Below the pieces are notes generated by a model. That model made no database searches and was not told where the DNA came from. It saw nothing but the letters and a program-made list of their open reading frames with translations. A stretch of 42,571 nucleotides of DNA. Source: Albidovulum denitrificans. Lineage in GTDB: Bacteria; Pseudomonadota; Alphaproteobacteria; Rhodobacterales; Rhodobacteraceae. The stretch is from positions 1 to 42,571 of the forward strand of contig NZ_PVEP01000015.1 of assembly GCF_002973535.1 (NCBI RefSeq), read 5' to 3'. The translations under genes and the position numbers were made by a program. Below, piece after piece: positions 6,526 to 13,937 of the stretch; the first letter of the stretch is position 1, and each line of letters starts with the position of its first letter.

Positions 6526-6828
6526 TCACTTCTCTTCCGCCTGGCGCTGAGCGAGAAGCGCTCGTGCAGAGGTTAGCAGAAAATCCCGCTCTTTGGGTTC
6601 TAGCTGTTGTGCTACCTCAATCAGGTCTCGTAGCTCAGTCGGGACGATCGCTCCCTCACCGAAAAATTCGAGTATCCTTGGGTGCTCGGCCGGTTGGACC
6701 TGCCTTTCGCCAGTGATGATCTTCGTCAGCTGGTCGGGTCGGATGCCAATATGATCCGCGAGGCGCTTCTTTTCGCCCCGCGCGCCCGTCAGTCGGGCTG
6801 ATATCCAGTTTCCATCAACGATTTCCAT
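6526..6828 (-). CDS. XRE-family phage repressor (CI-like, short form)
   Basis: A 100-residue helix-turn-helix protein. The HTH lies at about residues 18-55 (KKRLADHIGIRPDQLTKIIT, then GERQVQPAEHPRILEFF), followed by a helical C-terminal part that may dimerise. There is no LexA/S24 autocleavage domain, so induction must work differently from lambda CI. It is divergent from the Cro-like gene across a region with three operator sites, and the left operon carries two more, so it is the obvious immunity repressor. AAATAT lies 7 nt upstream of the ATG and no ribosome binding site is present, suggesting a leaderless mRNA. Confidence 0.8.
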   Translation of the reverse strand: MEIVDGNWISARLTGARGEKKRLADHIGIRPDQLTKIITGERQVQPAEHPRILEFFGEGAIVPTELRDLIEVAQQLEPKERDFLLTSARALLAQRQAEEK

Positions 6829-6835
6829 GGTTTAC

Positions 6836-6841
6836 ATATTT
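6836..6841 (-). promoter_or_regulatory. -10 box of repressor promoter, leaderless start
   Basis: AAATAT on the minus strand ends 7 nt before the repressor ATG, with a weak -35 (TAAACG) 17 nt further upstream. The predicted transcript begins at or next to the A of the start codon, as known for cI from lambda PRM. The -10 box touches operator 6840-6854, so autoregulation is likely. Confidence 0.4.
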
Positions 6842-6854
6842 GCCGAAATCGCAA
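6840..6854. promoter_or_regulatory. Repressor operator, right site 3
   Basis: TTGCCGAAATCGCAA, a degenerate copy of the TTGCGATAATCGCAA operator, overlaps the repressor's own -10 region. Being the weakest copy and next to the repressor start, it fits negative autoregulation. Confidence 0.6.
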
Positions 6855-6865
6855 TTTTCGTTTAG

Positions 6866-6880
6866 CCGCGAAAATCGCAA
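6866..6880. promoter_or_regulatory. Repressor operator, right site 2
   Basis: CCGCGAAAATCGCAA keeps one perfect half-site (TCGCAA) and a partly matching second half. It lies between sites 1 and 3, 34 and 26 bp away start to start. Confidence 0.55.
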
Positions 6881-6889
6881 GAAACGGGC

Positions 6890-6918
6890 TTGCCAAACGT
6901 TGCGATAATCGCAATATT
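6890..6918 (+). promoter_or_regulatory. Right early promoter (PR-like)
   Basis: TTGCCA (6890-6895), a 17-nt spacer and AATATT (6913-6918) form a promoter whose spacer is filled by operator 6900-6914. Transcription should start around 6925-6926, at the ATG of the Cro-like gene. Confidence 0.6.
6900..6914. promoter_or_regulatory. Repressor operator, right site 1
   Basis: TTGCGATAATCGCAA is the most symmetrical right-hand site and fills the spacer between -35 and -10 of the right early promoter. Confidence 0.7.
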
Positions 6919-6925
6919 TGTGGCC

Positions 6926-7171
6926 ATGCTTCTTGAACCAGCAAATACAGTCATCACGATCTGCGGGGGTGTCACGGAAGTGGCGCGCATCACCGGGCGC
7001 AGCGAAATTCGCGTGCGTCGGTGGGGTTATCCGAAAAGCAGGGGTGGTTCTGACGGGTTGATCCCTTCGGATATCCAGCAGGTCCTGATGGACTTCGCTC
7101 GCGAGAACGATGTTCCGCTTCAGGCGGAACACTTCTTTCGCAAAAAGCAGCCGCAGGGAGACGCCGCATGA
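6926..7171 (+). CDS. Cro-like helix-turn-helix regulator
   Basis: An 81-residue protein whose segment TVITICGGVTEVARITGR, followed by RVRRWGYPKSRGG, matches the Cro/YdaS-type HTH common in alphaproteobacterial prophages (CGG-x-VA-x-x-TG, then RW-x-x-PK). It is the first gene of the right early operon, divergent from the repressor. The ATG at 6926 has no Shine-Dalgarno sequence and lies 7 nt after the -10 box, so the mRNA may be leaderless; an in-frame GTG at 6920 is an alternative. Its stop overlaps the next small frame as ATGA. Confidence 0.75.
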   Translation: MLLEPANTVITICGGVTEVARITGRSEIRVRRWGYPKSRGGSDGLIPSDIQQVLMDFARENDVPLQAEHFFRKKQPQGDAA

Positions 7172-7281
7172 CCCGGCGTCCCTCATCTGAACCGCCAGCG
7201 GCCTGCGACGCAGGCGCGGCGGTGCCTCCGGCGGCCGAAGCCGGTTTCCGTGTTTCCGTTCTGAGTACGAGGGGCAAATGA
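7168..7281 (+). CDS. 37-residue coupled small ORF
   Basis: A frame of 37 codons beginning MTRRPSSEPPAACDAGAA and ending STRGK. Its ATG overlaps the Cro-like stop (ATGA) and its TGA overlaps the next ATG (ATGA), with CAGGGAG in front. The composition (Ala/Pro/Arg) is not distinctive. The double overlap makes it either a real small protein or a coupling leader for the next gene. Confidence 0.4.
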   Translation: MTRRPSSEPPAACDAGAAVPPAAEAGFRVSVLSTRGK

Positions 7282-7631
7282 CATCTCCGAAACCTTTCCT
7301 GATCTGTTCGCAGCCCAAGCCTGCCAGCGATTCAGGTCAAAAGTCTTGGTCGAATGTTTTTGAGGGGCGGGGCCGGTCGCGGGATGCCTATCGGCGCACC
7401 TATCACCGCCCGGACCCGGCCGCCTATCGCAGCACCTTCCTGCCGCGCTGGTCGCGGCTGGTGGAATGCGTCTTCGGGACACGCGACCGCTGCGCGACCG
7501 AGATGGGCGTGACCTTGCAGACCGCCTGCAACTGGTTCGACGGGCTGTCGCGCCCGACCGGCGACAAGGTGGCGATGCTGGCCTTCATGCACCCCGACGC
7601 CTTCGGCCGGATCATGGGGGGCAGCGAATGA
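7278..7631 (+). CDS. Hypothetical phage protein with HTH-like segment
   Basis: A 117-residue protein. The N-terminal third is basic and loosely ordered; residues 70-117 (CATEMGVTLQTACNWFDGLS and following) look like a helix-turn-helix of the kind found next to Cro genes in Rhodobacterales prophages. GAGGGG precedes the ATG. It ends in an ATGA overlap with the next gene. It may be a second early regulator or replication-associated protein; the family is not identified. Confidence 0.6.
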   Translation: MTSPKPFLICSQPKPASDSGQKSWSNVFEGRGRSRDAYRRTYHRPDPAAYRSTFLPRWSRLVECVFGTRDRCATEMGVTLQTACNWFDGLSRPTGDKVAMLAFMHPDAFGRIMGGSE

Positions 7632-7951
7632 CCATCGTGCGGACGTCAGTGCGATCACCGGCGCGCGTCAAGCGGGCCGATCATCATCGCCTCTGGCGGC
7701 TGGTCGAGGGTGCGGTGCTGGATGCCTTTGCCAACCACCCCGAATACCTGACCGAGGCTGGCAAGAAGCTGGCCGTCCAGTCGGTCACGAAACGTGTCGT
7801 GGGCCAGATCGTCGGCCACGCGATGGAAGCGCAAGCGCGCGGGTCCTTCGGGACCTCTCGCCCGTCATTGGTTGCTAGACCGGTGTCGGGGGCGGATGCG
7901 GCGGCACCTACCGCATCTGCGGGCGACACCCCTTGCAAGGGGGTGCGCTGA
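7628..7951 (+). CDS. Hypothetical early phage protein
   Basis: A 107-residue basic protein starting MTIVRTSVRSPARVKRADHH. The middle (LVEGAVLDAFANHPEYLT, then GKKLAVQSVTKRVVGQIVGH) is helical; the tail is Ala/Ser/Pro-rich and probably disordered. Its start overlaps the previous stop (ATGA) and its stop overlaps the next ATG by 1 nt (TGATG). I do not recognise it. Confidence 0.55.
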   Translation: MTIVRTSVRSPARVKRADHHRLWRLVEGAVLDAFANHPEYLTEAGKKLAVQSVTKRVVGQIVGHAMEAQARGSFGTSRPSLVARPVSGADAAAPTASAGDTPCKGVR

Positions 7952-8253
7952 TGGCCCTGCCGGTTACCGCATCACAGCCAGGTCACACCCCCCAAAGGAG
8001 ACCCGCGGCAACCGGCAGGCCTTACCTCCCTGTTGGACTTCGGGCGGGATATGCCTTGGCATCCCGCCCGCCTTTTCCGCAGGGTCAAGAATTTTTGACC
8101 ATCCGCCCCGGCGCTGCCGTCCTCGCGGCATGTCTCGGCGCTGGCGGATCACTGGCGCGGGCGATTCATCCCGTTTCGTCCGCGCCCTTTTCTTTGGCGC
8201 GTGTCACTCACGGACGCCGGACCAGCGCCCTGGGCGGGGAGATTTCGGCATGA
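7951..8253 (+). CDS. Doubtful ORF spanning two hairpins
   Basis: An open frame of 100 codons, joined to its neighbours by TGATG and ATGA. Against it: the protein is a low-information mix (Pro, Arg, Ala) and the DNA contains a perfect 10-bp-stem hairpin with a T-run (8041-8074) and a second hairpin (8083-8100). The segment may instead be an untranslated regulatory spacer in the right early operon. Confidence 0.3.
   Translation: MALPVTASQPGHTPQRRPAATGRPYLPVGLRAGYALASRPPFPQGQEFLTIRPGAAVLAACLGAGGSLARAIHPVSSAPFSLARVTHGRRTSALGGEISA
8041..8074 (+). terminator. Intrinsic-terminator-like hairpin inside the right early operon
   Basis: The arms CGGGCGGGAT (8041-8050) and ATCCCGCCCG (8061-8070) pair perfectly around a 10-nt loop that can extend the stem (GCC/GGC), followed by CCTTTT. 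A terminator here, between the first regulators and the replication genes, would match lambda tR1, which is bypassed by antitermination. Confidence 0.55.
8083..8100. repeat. Short inverted repeat GGTCAA/TTGACC
   Basis: GGTCAA (8083-8088) and TTGACC (8095-8100) pair around GAATTT, 12 bp behind the terminator-like hairpin. It may be an RNA hairpin or a protein binding site; TTGACC also resembles a -35 box. Confidence 0.35.
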
Positions 8254-8729
8254 CACTGGGCCGGACGCCCGCCTGGGGCGCGTTGATGAATGTCAGGGAC
8301 TGGGGCAAGGACCCGCTGATCCATTTCGGCCAGACGCCGGAGATGGTCGCGCGTAAGGCTGCTGGCCTGATCTATGTCGCGACGCCCTACACCAAGCTTG
8401 CGGTCGATGATGCCGGGCGATGGTCACAGGTTGAATCGCTGGTGGCGGCAGAGCGTGCCGCGCGGGCCAGCTGCCGCCTTACCGCGCTTGGCCTGACCGC
8501 GATTTCGCCGATCGTGCAGGCGGCTGCCATGTGCCACGCCAGCGCGGCGCTGGACCCGCTCGATGTCGTGTTCTGGACGCGCTGGTGCGCGCCGCTTCTG
8601 TCGCGGTCTTCGGCCGTCGTCATTCCCGATCTTCCAGGCTGGGACCAGAGCGATGGCATCTGGCACGAGGCCCGCGAAGCGGTCGGCATGAACAAGCCCG
8701 TCTTTGTCTATGCGAGGGGAGAGGTATGA
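8250..8729 (+). CDS. DUF1937 family protein
   Basis: A 159-residue protein. From about residue 35, GLIYVATPYTKLAVDDAGRW, later LGLTAISPIVQAAAMCHAS and DGIWHEAREAVGMNKPVFVY, match the DUF1937 family. That family has a Rossmann-like fold resembling nucleoside 2-deoxyribosyltransferases and is often found in phages of alphaproteobacteria. The reaction is not established; nucleotide metabolism is a reasonable inference. An internal ATG at 8286 is an alternative start; the ATG at 8250 has GGGGAG in front and overlaps the previous frame. Its stop overlaps the ParB-like start. Confidence 0.8.
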   Translation: MTLGRTPAWGALMNVRDWGKDPLIHFGQTPEMVARKAAGLIYVATPYTKLAVDDAGRWSQVESLVAAERAARASCRLTALGLTAISPIVQAAAMCHASAALDPLDVVFWTRWCAPLLSRSSAVVIPDLPGWDQSDGIWHEAREAVGMNKPVFVYARGEV

Positions 8730-9658
8730 GCGCGCTTCGCAAGGTCGATATCGGCAACACGGCCATCCTGCCGCCCGATGAGGTTCGTGCGGGCGCGGTG
8801 CCTGAGTTGCGCTGGGTCGAGATTGACGATCTGCGCATCGATGACAGCTACCAGCGCCCGCTTGCCGCGGCGAATTGGACCGCGATCCGCAAGATCGCGG
8901 CGCAGTTCAGCTGGTCCATGTTTGCGCCGATCGTCGCGGCCCCCATCGTCGGCGGACAGTATGCCTTGATCGACGGGCAGCACCGGACCCATGCCGCGAA
9001 GATCTGCGGTTTCGACCGGGTTCCGGCGATGATCGTCATGACGGCCGAGGTCGGCCAGGCCGCCGCATTTGCCGCAATCAACGGCAACGTGGTGCGCATG
9101 TCGGCCTTCCATGTCTACAAGGCCGCACTGGCCGCCCGCGTCGATTGGGCCGTCGCGGCCGAGGCCGCGGTTTCGGCCGCGGGCTGCCGCCTGATGACCT
9201 ACAATCCCGGCAGCGGCATCAAGCCCGGCGACATCGCCTCGGTCAATGAGGTGCGCAGGTATATCGAGGGGGGATATGGGCATCTGGTGACGCTGGCCTT
9301 GGAGGCACTGCGGCAGATGGAGCATCAGCGCACCGACCTGTATGCCGCGTCGGTCCTTGTCCCGTGGTTTTCCGTGCTGCGCGAGTTGGGCGCGGCGGCG
9401 CGGGATGCGGACCTTGTCGCGTTTTGCGCCCGGCAAGATTTGGCAAAGCTGCAAGGCCAATGTCTCGCCCTGTCGCAGACCGACGACTATCGCGGGCGGC
9501 GCCCGGCGGAAATCTTCCGCACCGCCCTGATGGCGATCGCCCGGAAAGAGCTTTGCACCAACGCGCCCGTCCCGCAGCTGAGCGGCGAGGCCGCGATGGG
9601 CGCGCGCATGGCTGAAGTCGCGGCGAAGGAGCGCAAGGCGATGAGGGCGGTGACATGA
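8726..9658 (+). CDS. ParB/sulfiredoxin-like nuclease-domain protein
   Basis: A 310-residue protein. The N-terminal ParB-like domain contains RIDDSYQRPL (about residue 35) and the signature LIDGQHRTHAAKICGF (about 75-90), the motif that binds nucleotide in ParB/Srx-fold proteins. The remaining two thirds are helical without a known domain. Such proteins in phages may act in genome partition, CTP-dependent DNA binding or nuclease functions. It is sandwiched by ATGA overlaps between the DUF1937 gene and the adenine methyltransferase gene; ParB-fold plus methyltransferase is a common phage pair. Confidence 0.85.
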   Translation: MSALRKVDIGNTAILPPDEVRAGAVPELRWVEIDDLRIDDSYQRPLAAANWTAIRKIAAQFSWSMFAPIVAAPIVGGQYALIDGQHRTHAAKICGFDRVPAMIVMTAEVGQAAAFAAINGNVVRMSAFHVYKAALAARVDWAVAAEAAVSAAGCRLMTYNPGSGIKPGDIASVNEVRRYIEGGYGHLVTLALEALRQMEHQRTDLYAASVLVPWFSVLRELGAAARDADLVAFCARQDLAKLQGQCLALSQTDDYRGRRPAEIFRTALMAIARKELCTNAPVPQLSGEAAMGARMAEVAAKERKAMRAVT

Positions 9659-10392
9659 GCGCGCCATCCTCAAGATCGCTGTTCCGCGCCACGAAGGCCA
9701 AGCCGGTCGCCGACGCGCGGCAGGGCGCATTGCATGGCGATGACTGGCCTGAGCATGTCGCGCCGCGCGAGGATGTGCGCCGGGCGGACGATTTCTACCC
9801 CACGGGCCAGCCCGAGGCGATCCGGGCGCTGCTGGCGCGGGACGGTGCGCGGATCATGCCGCTGGGCAAGGTGTGGGAGCCATGCGTCGGCGCGGGCGAT
9901 ATGGCCCGGCCGATGGTCGATGCGGGATTGACGGTCCTCGGGTCGGATATCGTGGATCGGGGCTGGCCGGATACTGCCATCGAGAGTTTCTACGATTTCG
10001 CCGCCGCCCCGGCCCCCGCGATCATCACCAACCCGCCCTATGCGGAAATCAACGCGCGTGACGGTCACGGTCGCTGGCTGCGTCACACGCTGGACCTGCC
10101 GGAGTGGGAATACTGCGCGTTGCTCCTGTCCTGGGACTGGCCGGCGGCGCGGGCGAACGGGTTGGGCGCGCTCCTCGATGCGCATCCGTTTTCCTACTGC
10201 TACCTGATGCGCTGGAAGCTCGATTTCACGGGCGAGGGGTCACCGCCGCAGCGCAATGCCTGGTTCGTTTGGGACCGGCGGTGGGCGGGCGTGGAACCGG
10301 CGTTTCGCTGGATGGACCGGGACGATGACCGGCAGGCGGCGCTTGATCTGGCCGACCATATCAAACCGCTGGAGCCGGATGCCGGGGAATGA
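9655..10392 (+). CDS. N6-adenine DNA methyltransferase-like protein
   Basis: A 245-residue SAM-dependent methyltransferase. Visible motifs in order are DDFYPTGQPEAIRALL (Dam-like start), VWEPCVGAGDMARPM (motif I, SAM loop), VLGSDIVDRG (motif II) and IITNPPY (motif IV, the NPPY active site of N6-adenine methylases). The C-terminal part (WLRHTLDLPEWEYCALLLSW and WDRRWAGV) is typical of phage orphan methylases. No restriction endonuclease partner is nearby, so it probably marks phage DNA against host restriction or supports replication or packaging control. Start and stop are both coupled (ATGA). Confidence 0.85.
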   Translation: MSAPSSRSLFRATKAKPVADARQGALHGDDWPEHVAPREDVRRADDFYPTGQPEAIRALLARDGARIMPLGKVWEPCVGAGDMARPMVDAGLTVLGSDIVDRGWPDTAIESFYDFAAAPAPAIITNPPYAEINARDGHGRWLRHTLDLPEWEYCALLLSWDWPAARANGLGALLDAHPFSYCYLMRWKLDFTGEGSPPQRNAWFVWDRRWAGVEPAFRWMDRDDDRQAALDLADHIKPLEPDAGE

Positions 10393-10727
10393 CAGCCGCG
10401 CCGCACATATCCGGTGGACGGGCCGAACCGACGATGGGACCGGCCGATGCCGCGTTCGTTTCGGGGCTGACGGCCTATCTGCTGCCGGTGGTGCGGGATG
10501 CGGCGCGCGAACAGCTGCTGTTGTCGGCGCTGAAGGACCTGCGTCCGCGCCTGTCGCAGGTGCCGCAGATCATGGGGATGGCGCTCTGCTTCGACGCGCT
10601 TTGCGGCCTGACGCCGTGGTCCGAGGGCTGGCGGCATGAATACGAGGATCTGCGCGGGCGCATTGTCCGATTCAACGAATGGCGGCTTGGCCGCGCACAA
10701 GAGGCGCTGAGGCGCCAGCAGGACTGA
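10389..10727 (+). CDS. Hypothetical early phage protein
   Basis: A 112-residue, helix-rich protein (DAAFVSGLTAYLLPVVRDAA, later QIMGMALCFDALCGLTPWSE). It contains no signal peptide, but a hydrophobic central helix. It is coupled to the methyltransferase gene by ATGA and followed closely by the primase gene. Position suggests a replication accessory protein; no family is recognised. Confidence 0.55.
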   Translation: MTAAPHISGGRAEPTMGPADAAFVSGLTAYLLPVVRDAAREQLLLSALKDLRPRLSQVPQIMGMALCFDALCGLTPWSEGWRHEYEDLRGRIVRFNEWRLGRAQEALRRQQD

Positions 10728-10734
10728 CCGAGGG

Positions 10735-11865
10735 ATGGCTTACGACAGCGATTATCGCCTGGCCGATGCGAAGGCCAAGCCGATCAAGGATGTTTCCGAC
10801 CTGCTTGGCATATCGGGCCTTAAGCGCGCGGGGCGCGAGTGGACCGGCCCGTGCCCCGGCATCGGCTGCGGCGGTCGGGACCGCTTTTCGCTGAACGCCG
10901 CGAAGAACCTCTTCAACTGCCGGATCTGCGGGGCCAAGGGCGACCAGGTGCATCTGGTGATGTTCGTGCGCGGGGTGGAGTTCAAGGCGGCGCTGGACTG
11001 GCTTTGCGGCCCCAAGGCCGAGCTGACCCCGGCAGAACGCGCGGAGATGGATCGCCGCGCCGAGGAAAACCGCGCAAGGCAGGCGCGTGACGCGGCGAAA
11101 TACCGCGCCGACGCGATCGCCGCCGCGCGCGAGATATGGCTGGCATCGGTCCCGGCCGAGGACACGCCCGTGCGCGATTACCTCGCCCTGCGGGGCATTC
11201 CGCGCGAGAGGTATCCGGCGCTGCCGAACTGCCTGCGGTTTCATCCCGCCTGCCGATACATGGTCAAGGGCCAGACGGGCTGGCGCGAGGTCCATTGCGG
11301 CCCGGCGATGATTGCGTCCATCCAGGCGGCCGACGGCAAGGGAACTGCCGTCCATCGGACATGGATCGACCTGTCGCAGCCGAAGGGCAAGGCCCTGATC
11401 ACCGATCCGCTGACCGGCGAGGTCCTGAAATCCAAGAAGACGCTGGGCGCGAAGAAGGGCGGCGCGATCCGCCTTTCCGGCCCCTGGGCGCGGTCTGAGA
11501 CCATGGTCATGGGTGAGGGGATCGAGACGACGCTGTCCGCGCTGGCGGCTGGTGTCCCGGCGGGTGCAGTCTATTGGTGCGGCATCGATCTTGGCAACAT
11601 CTCGGGCGCGCGGATCATGGGGCAAGGCAAGAAATATGCCGGCATCCCCGACATGACCGATGCCGAGGCCTTCGTGCCGCCTGAATGGGTCCGCGACCTG
11701 ATCCTGATCCAGGACGGCGATTCCGAGCCGAAATCGACCCACGCCAAGCTTCTGTCCGGTGCCCGCCGCGCGATGGCCCGCCGCCCCGGCCTGTCGGCGC
11801 GGATCGTGCCGGTGCCGGAGGGCCAAGACCTGAACGACGTGCTGATGGGGGCAAGCGATGCCTGA
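10735..11865 (+). CDS. CHC2 zinc-finger / Toprim DNA primase
   Basis: A 376-residue primase-like protein. Residues 36-75 hold a CHC2-type zinc finger (GPCPGIGCGGRDRF, then NCRICGAKGD). The middle (DTPVRDYLALRGIP and following) is the linker seen in phage primase/Toprim proteins. The C-terminal Toprim domain has MGEGIETTLSAL with the catalytic Glu and ILIQDGDSEP with the DxD pair. It makes RNA primers for phage replication. With the separate P4/D5-type helicase protein downstream it forms a two-gene version of the P4-alpha module. It overlaps the next gene by 8 bp. Confidence 0.9.
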   Translation: MAYDSDYRLADAKAKPIKDVSDLLGISGLKRAGREWTGPCPGIGCGGRDRFSLNAAKNLFNCRICGAKGDQVHLVMFVRGVEFKAALDWLCGPKAELTPAERAEMDRRAEENRARQARDAAKYRADAIAAAREIWLASVPAEDTPVRDYLALRGIPRERYPALPNCLRFHPACRYMVKGQTGWREVHCGPAMIASIQAADGKGTAVHRTWIDLSQPKGKALITDPLTGEVLKSKKTLGAKKGGAIRLSGPWARSETMVMGEGIETTLSALAAGVPAGAVYWCGIDLGNISGARIMGQGKKYAGIPDMTDAEAFVPPEWVRDLILIQDGDSEPKSTHAKLLSGARRAMARRPGLSARIVPVPEGQDLNDVLMGASDA

Positions 11866-12109
11866 CATCACCCTTCACGGCAACGGCGAGGATTGCCCCG
11901 CCTGCGCGCTGCGCCGCGACGATCTGCGGGCTGCGGGGGCGATGGATCAGGTCGTTCCCTGCAACTTCTGCGGCGGGACAGGCCGCGTGGGCCGCGCCGT
12001 TGCCGAGATCATCCGCGAGGCCTGCGCCTGGGCCGTCGAGAACTACTGGCCCGCCCGTGAAGAGGCGTGGCGCCAAGAAAACGAAGGGGTGGGTCATGTC
12101 AGGCATTGA
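11858..12109 (+). CDS. Small zinc-binding protein (DnaJ-knuckle-like)
   Basis: An 83-residue protein with two CxxC pairs: CPAC at about 13 and CNFCGGTGRVG at about 35, the latter like a zinc knuckle of DnaJ. A helical tail follows (VAEIIREACAWAVENYW). It sits between primase and primase-helicase and overlaps both, so it may assist replication. Function unknown. Confidence 0.65.
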   Translation: MPDITLHGNGEDCPACALRRDDLRAAGAMDQVVPCNFCGGTGRVGRAVAEIIREACAWAVENYWPAREEAWRQENEGVGHVRH

Positions 12110-13937
12110 CCAGGTGAAGGAGCTGATGGGCGCGGCCGAAGAGGTCGACCTGCCGGAAGAAATGCAGGCAGCGGGTGGCGGGTCCACCCCGCCGATCGAC
12201 CCGCCGCATGATGCGCCCGTCGATGACGGTGGCGACGATGATGGGCAGATGCCGCCCGTTGACCCGGACCTGATCTGGCGCGCCGCGCGCTTTCCGCAGA
12301 ACGACATCGGCAACGGTGACCGATTTTCGCTCTATTTCGGCGAGGATGTCCTGTGGGTGCCGCGCGTGGGTTGGTTCGTGTGGAACGGCCGTCTCTGGTC
12401 GCCCGATGACGACAAGATCGAGGTGCGTCGCCGCGCGCAGAAGGTATCCGGCCTGATCGAAAAGGAGGTTCATCATCTCACCCTGCCCGAGTTCCAGATG
12501 GAGCTGATCGCGAAAGAGGCGGCGCTGGAGCGTGAGCGGCACGATCTGGCCCTGAAAACCGATGAGGCCGGGAAGATCGAGGCAGAGGCGCAGGTCAGGA
12601 TCGACGCGATCGACGCCGACCTGCGCCGCATCGCGCCCCTGAAAAAGACGCTGTCCGACCTGCGCCGTGCGCATCGCAACTTCGCCAAGACAACGGGCAA
12701 CACCGGGCGCATCGACGCGATGGTGACAGAGGCAGGTGTGGGCCTGTCGAAGCGTCTGGAGGATCTGGATTCCGGCGCGCTTGATGTGAACACGCAAAGC
12801 TGTGTGCTTCGGTTTTCGGTCACGGGCGCCTCGGACGATGGCATGTCGCGGGTCGCCAAGGTCGACCTGGTCCCGCATGACCGCGCGCAGCTTTTGACGA
12901 AGTCGGTTGCGCCGCCGCATGACCCGGCCGCGACATGCCCCGGCTTCGATGCCTTCCTTGAACGGGTGATGCCCGCGGCCGAGATGCGGCGATTCCTGCA
13001 ACGCTGGTTCGGGCTGTCGATGACCGCGCTGACCGGGGAACAGAAGCTTGTCTTCCTTTACGGGATGGGAGCGAACGGGAAATCTGTTCTGGTCGACCTG
13101 ATGTCGCGCATCCTGGGCGACTATGCCGCGACGGCGAAGATCGAAAGCCTGATCGGCAAGAATCGCCGGTCCGGCGCCGATGCGACGCCAGACATGATCC
13201 CGCTCGTGAATGCCCGTTTCGTGCGCGCATCTGAGCCGGAAGAGGGCGAGCGCCTTCAGGAGGCGAAGATCAAGGAGCTGACCGGCGGCGAGCCGATGCT
13301 GGTGCGCGGTCTGAACGCCGATTTCTTCGAGTTCCTGCCGGTCTTCAAACTGACGATCAGCGGCAACCACAAGCCCGATATTCGCGGCACGGATGATGGC
13401 ATCTGGCGGCGGCTTCTGCTGGTGCCGTTCGACGTTCAGATCCCCAAGGAAGAGCGTGACCCGCTTCTGGTCCAGAAGCTGTTCGAGGAGCGGGCCGGTA
13501 TTCTGAACTGGGCGATCGAGGGGCTACTGGATTACCTCGAAAACGGGCTGCAAGAGCCGGACATGGTGCTGGCGGCAACGCAGGAATATCGCGATGAAAG
13601 CGATCCGGTCGGCACGATGCTGGCCGAATGTGCCGTCGTGACCGGGTCCGAACAGGACTTCATGCCTGCCAAGGACCTGATCGAGGCCTTCCAGTTCTGG
13701 CTGGAGGAAAAGGGCGAGACGCGCTGGGGCAACCGCACCGTGTCGCTGAGGATGAAGGACAAGGCCCAGAAGTGGCGCCATCCGGCCACCGGAAAGGCCT
13801 TCATCCCCGGCAAGAGCGGCGTGACCGGATATCGCGGCATTCGCCTCACAGACACGTTCCAGCGCCGTTTCGATGACAGGCCGCAAGGCGGGCGGGGTGG
13901 ATCGTCGCAGCAAGGGGGCGCGGAATGGGATCTGTAA
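12096..13937 (+). CDS. P4/D5-type primase-helicase (SF3 ATPase)
   Basis: A 613-residue replication helicase. After a disordered acidic N-terminus (about residues 25-55) and a long coiled-coil stretch (about 125-225), the D5/P4-alpha C-terminal SF3 domain shows Walker A YGMGANGKSVL, motif B around NARFVRASEPEEG, and motif C with the sensor Asn in KLTISGNHKPDIRGT. The winged-helix tail follows (AFQFWLEEKGETRWGN). This enzyme unwinds the phage origin and works with the upstream primase. The coiled coil between the N-terminus and the ATPase is unusual and may replace the primase half of P4 alpha. Start ATG 12096 follows AAGGGGTGGG. Confidence 0.9.
   Translation: MSGIDQVKELMGAAEEVDLPEEMQAAGGGSTPPIDPPHDAPVDDGGDDDGQMPPVDPDLIWRAARFPQNDIGNGDRFSLYFGEDVLWVPRVGWFVWNGRLWSPDDDKIEVRRRAQKVSGLIEKEVHHLTLPEFQMELIAKEAALERERHDLALKTDEAGKIEAEAQVRIDAIDADLRRIAPLKKTLSDLRRAHRNFAKTTGNTGRIDAMVTEAGVGLSKRLEDLDSGALDVNTQSCVLRFSVTGASDDGMSRVAKVDLVPHDRAQLLTKSVAPPHDPAATCPGFDAFLERVMPAAEMRRFLQRWFGLSMTALTGEQKLVFLYGMGANGKSVLVDLMSRILGDYAATAKIESLIGKNRRSGADATPDMIPLVNARFVRASEPEEGERLQEAKIKELTGGEPMLVRGLNADFFEFLPVFKLTISGNHKPDIRGTDDGIWRRLLLVPFDVQIPKEERDPLLVQKLFEERAGILNWAIEGLLDYLENGLQEPDMVLAATQEYRDESDPVGTMLAECAVVTGSEQDFMPAKDLIEAFQFWLEEKGETRWGNRTVSLRMKDKAQKWRHPATGKAFIPGKSGVTGYRGIRLTDTFQRRFDDRPQGGRGGSSQQGGAEWDL

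Noticed and set aside
6438-6716. Plus-strand gene overlapping the repressor (MDLADIVEVTERLRQ start)
   Set aside because: The first residues look protein-like, but most of the frame is antisense to the well-supported repressor gene and the C-terminal part is unconvincing.
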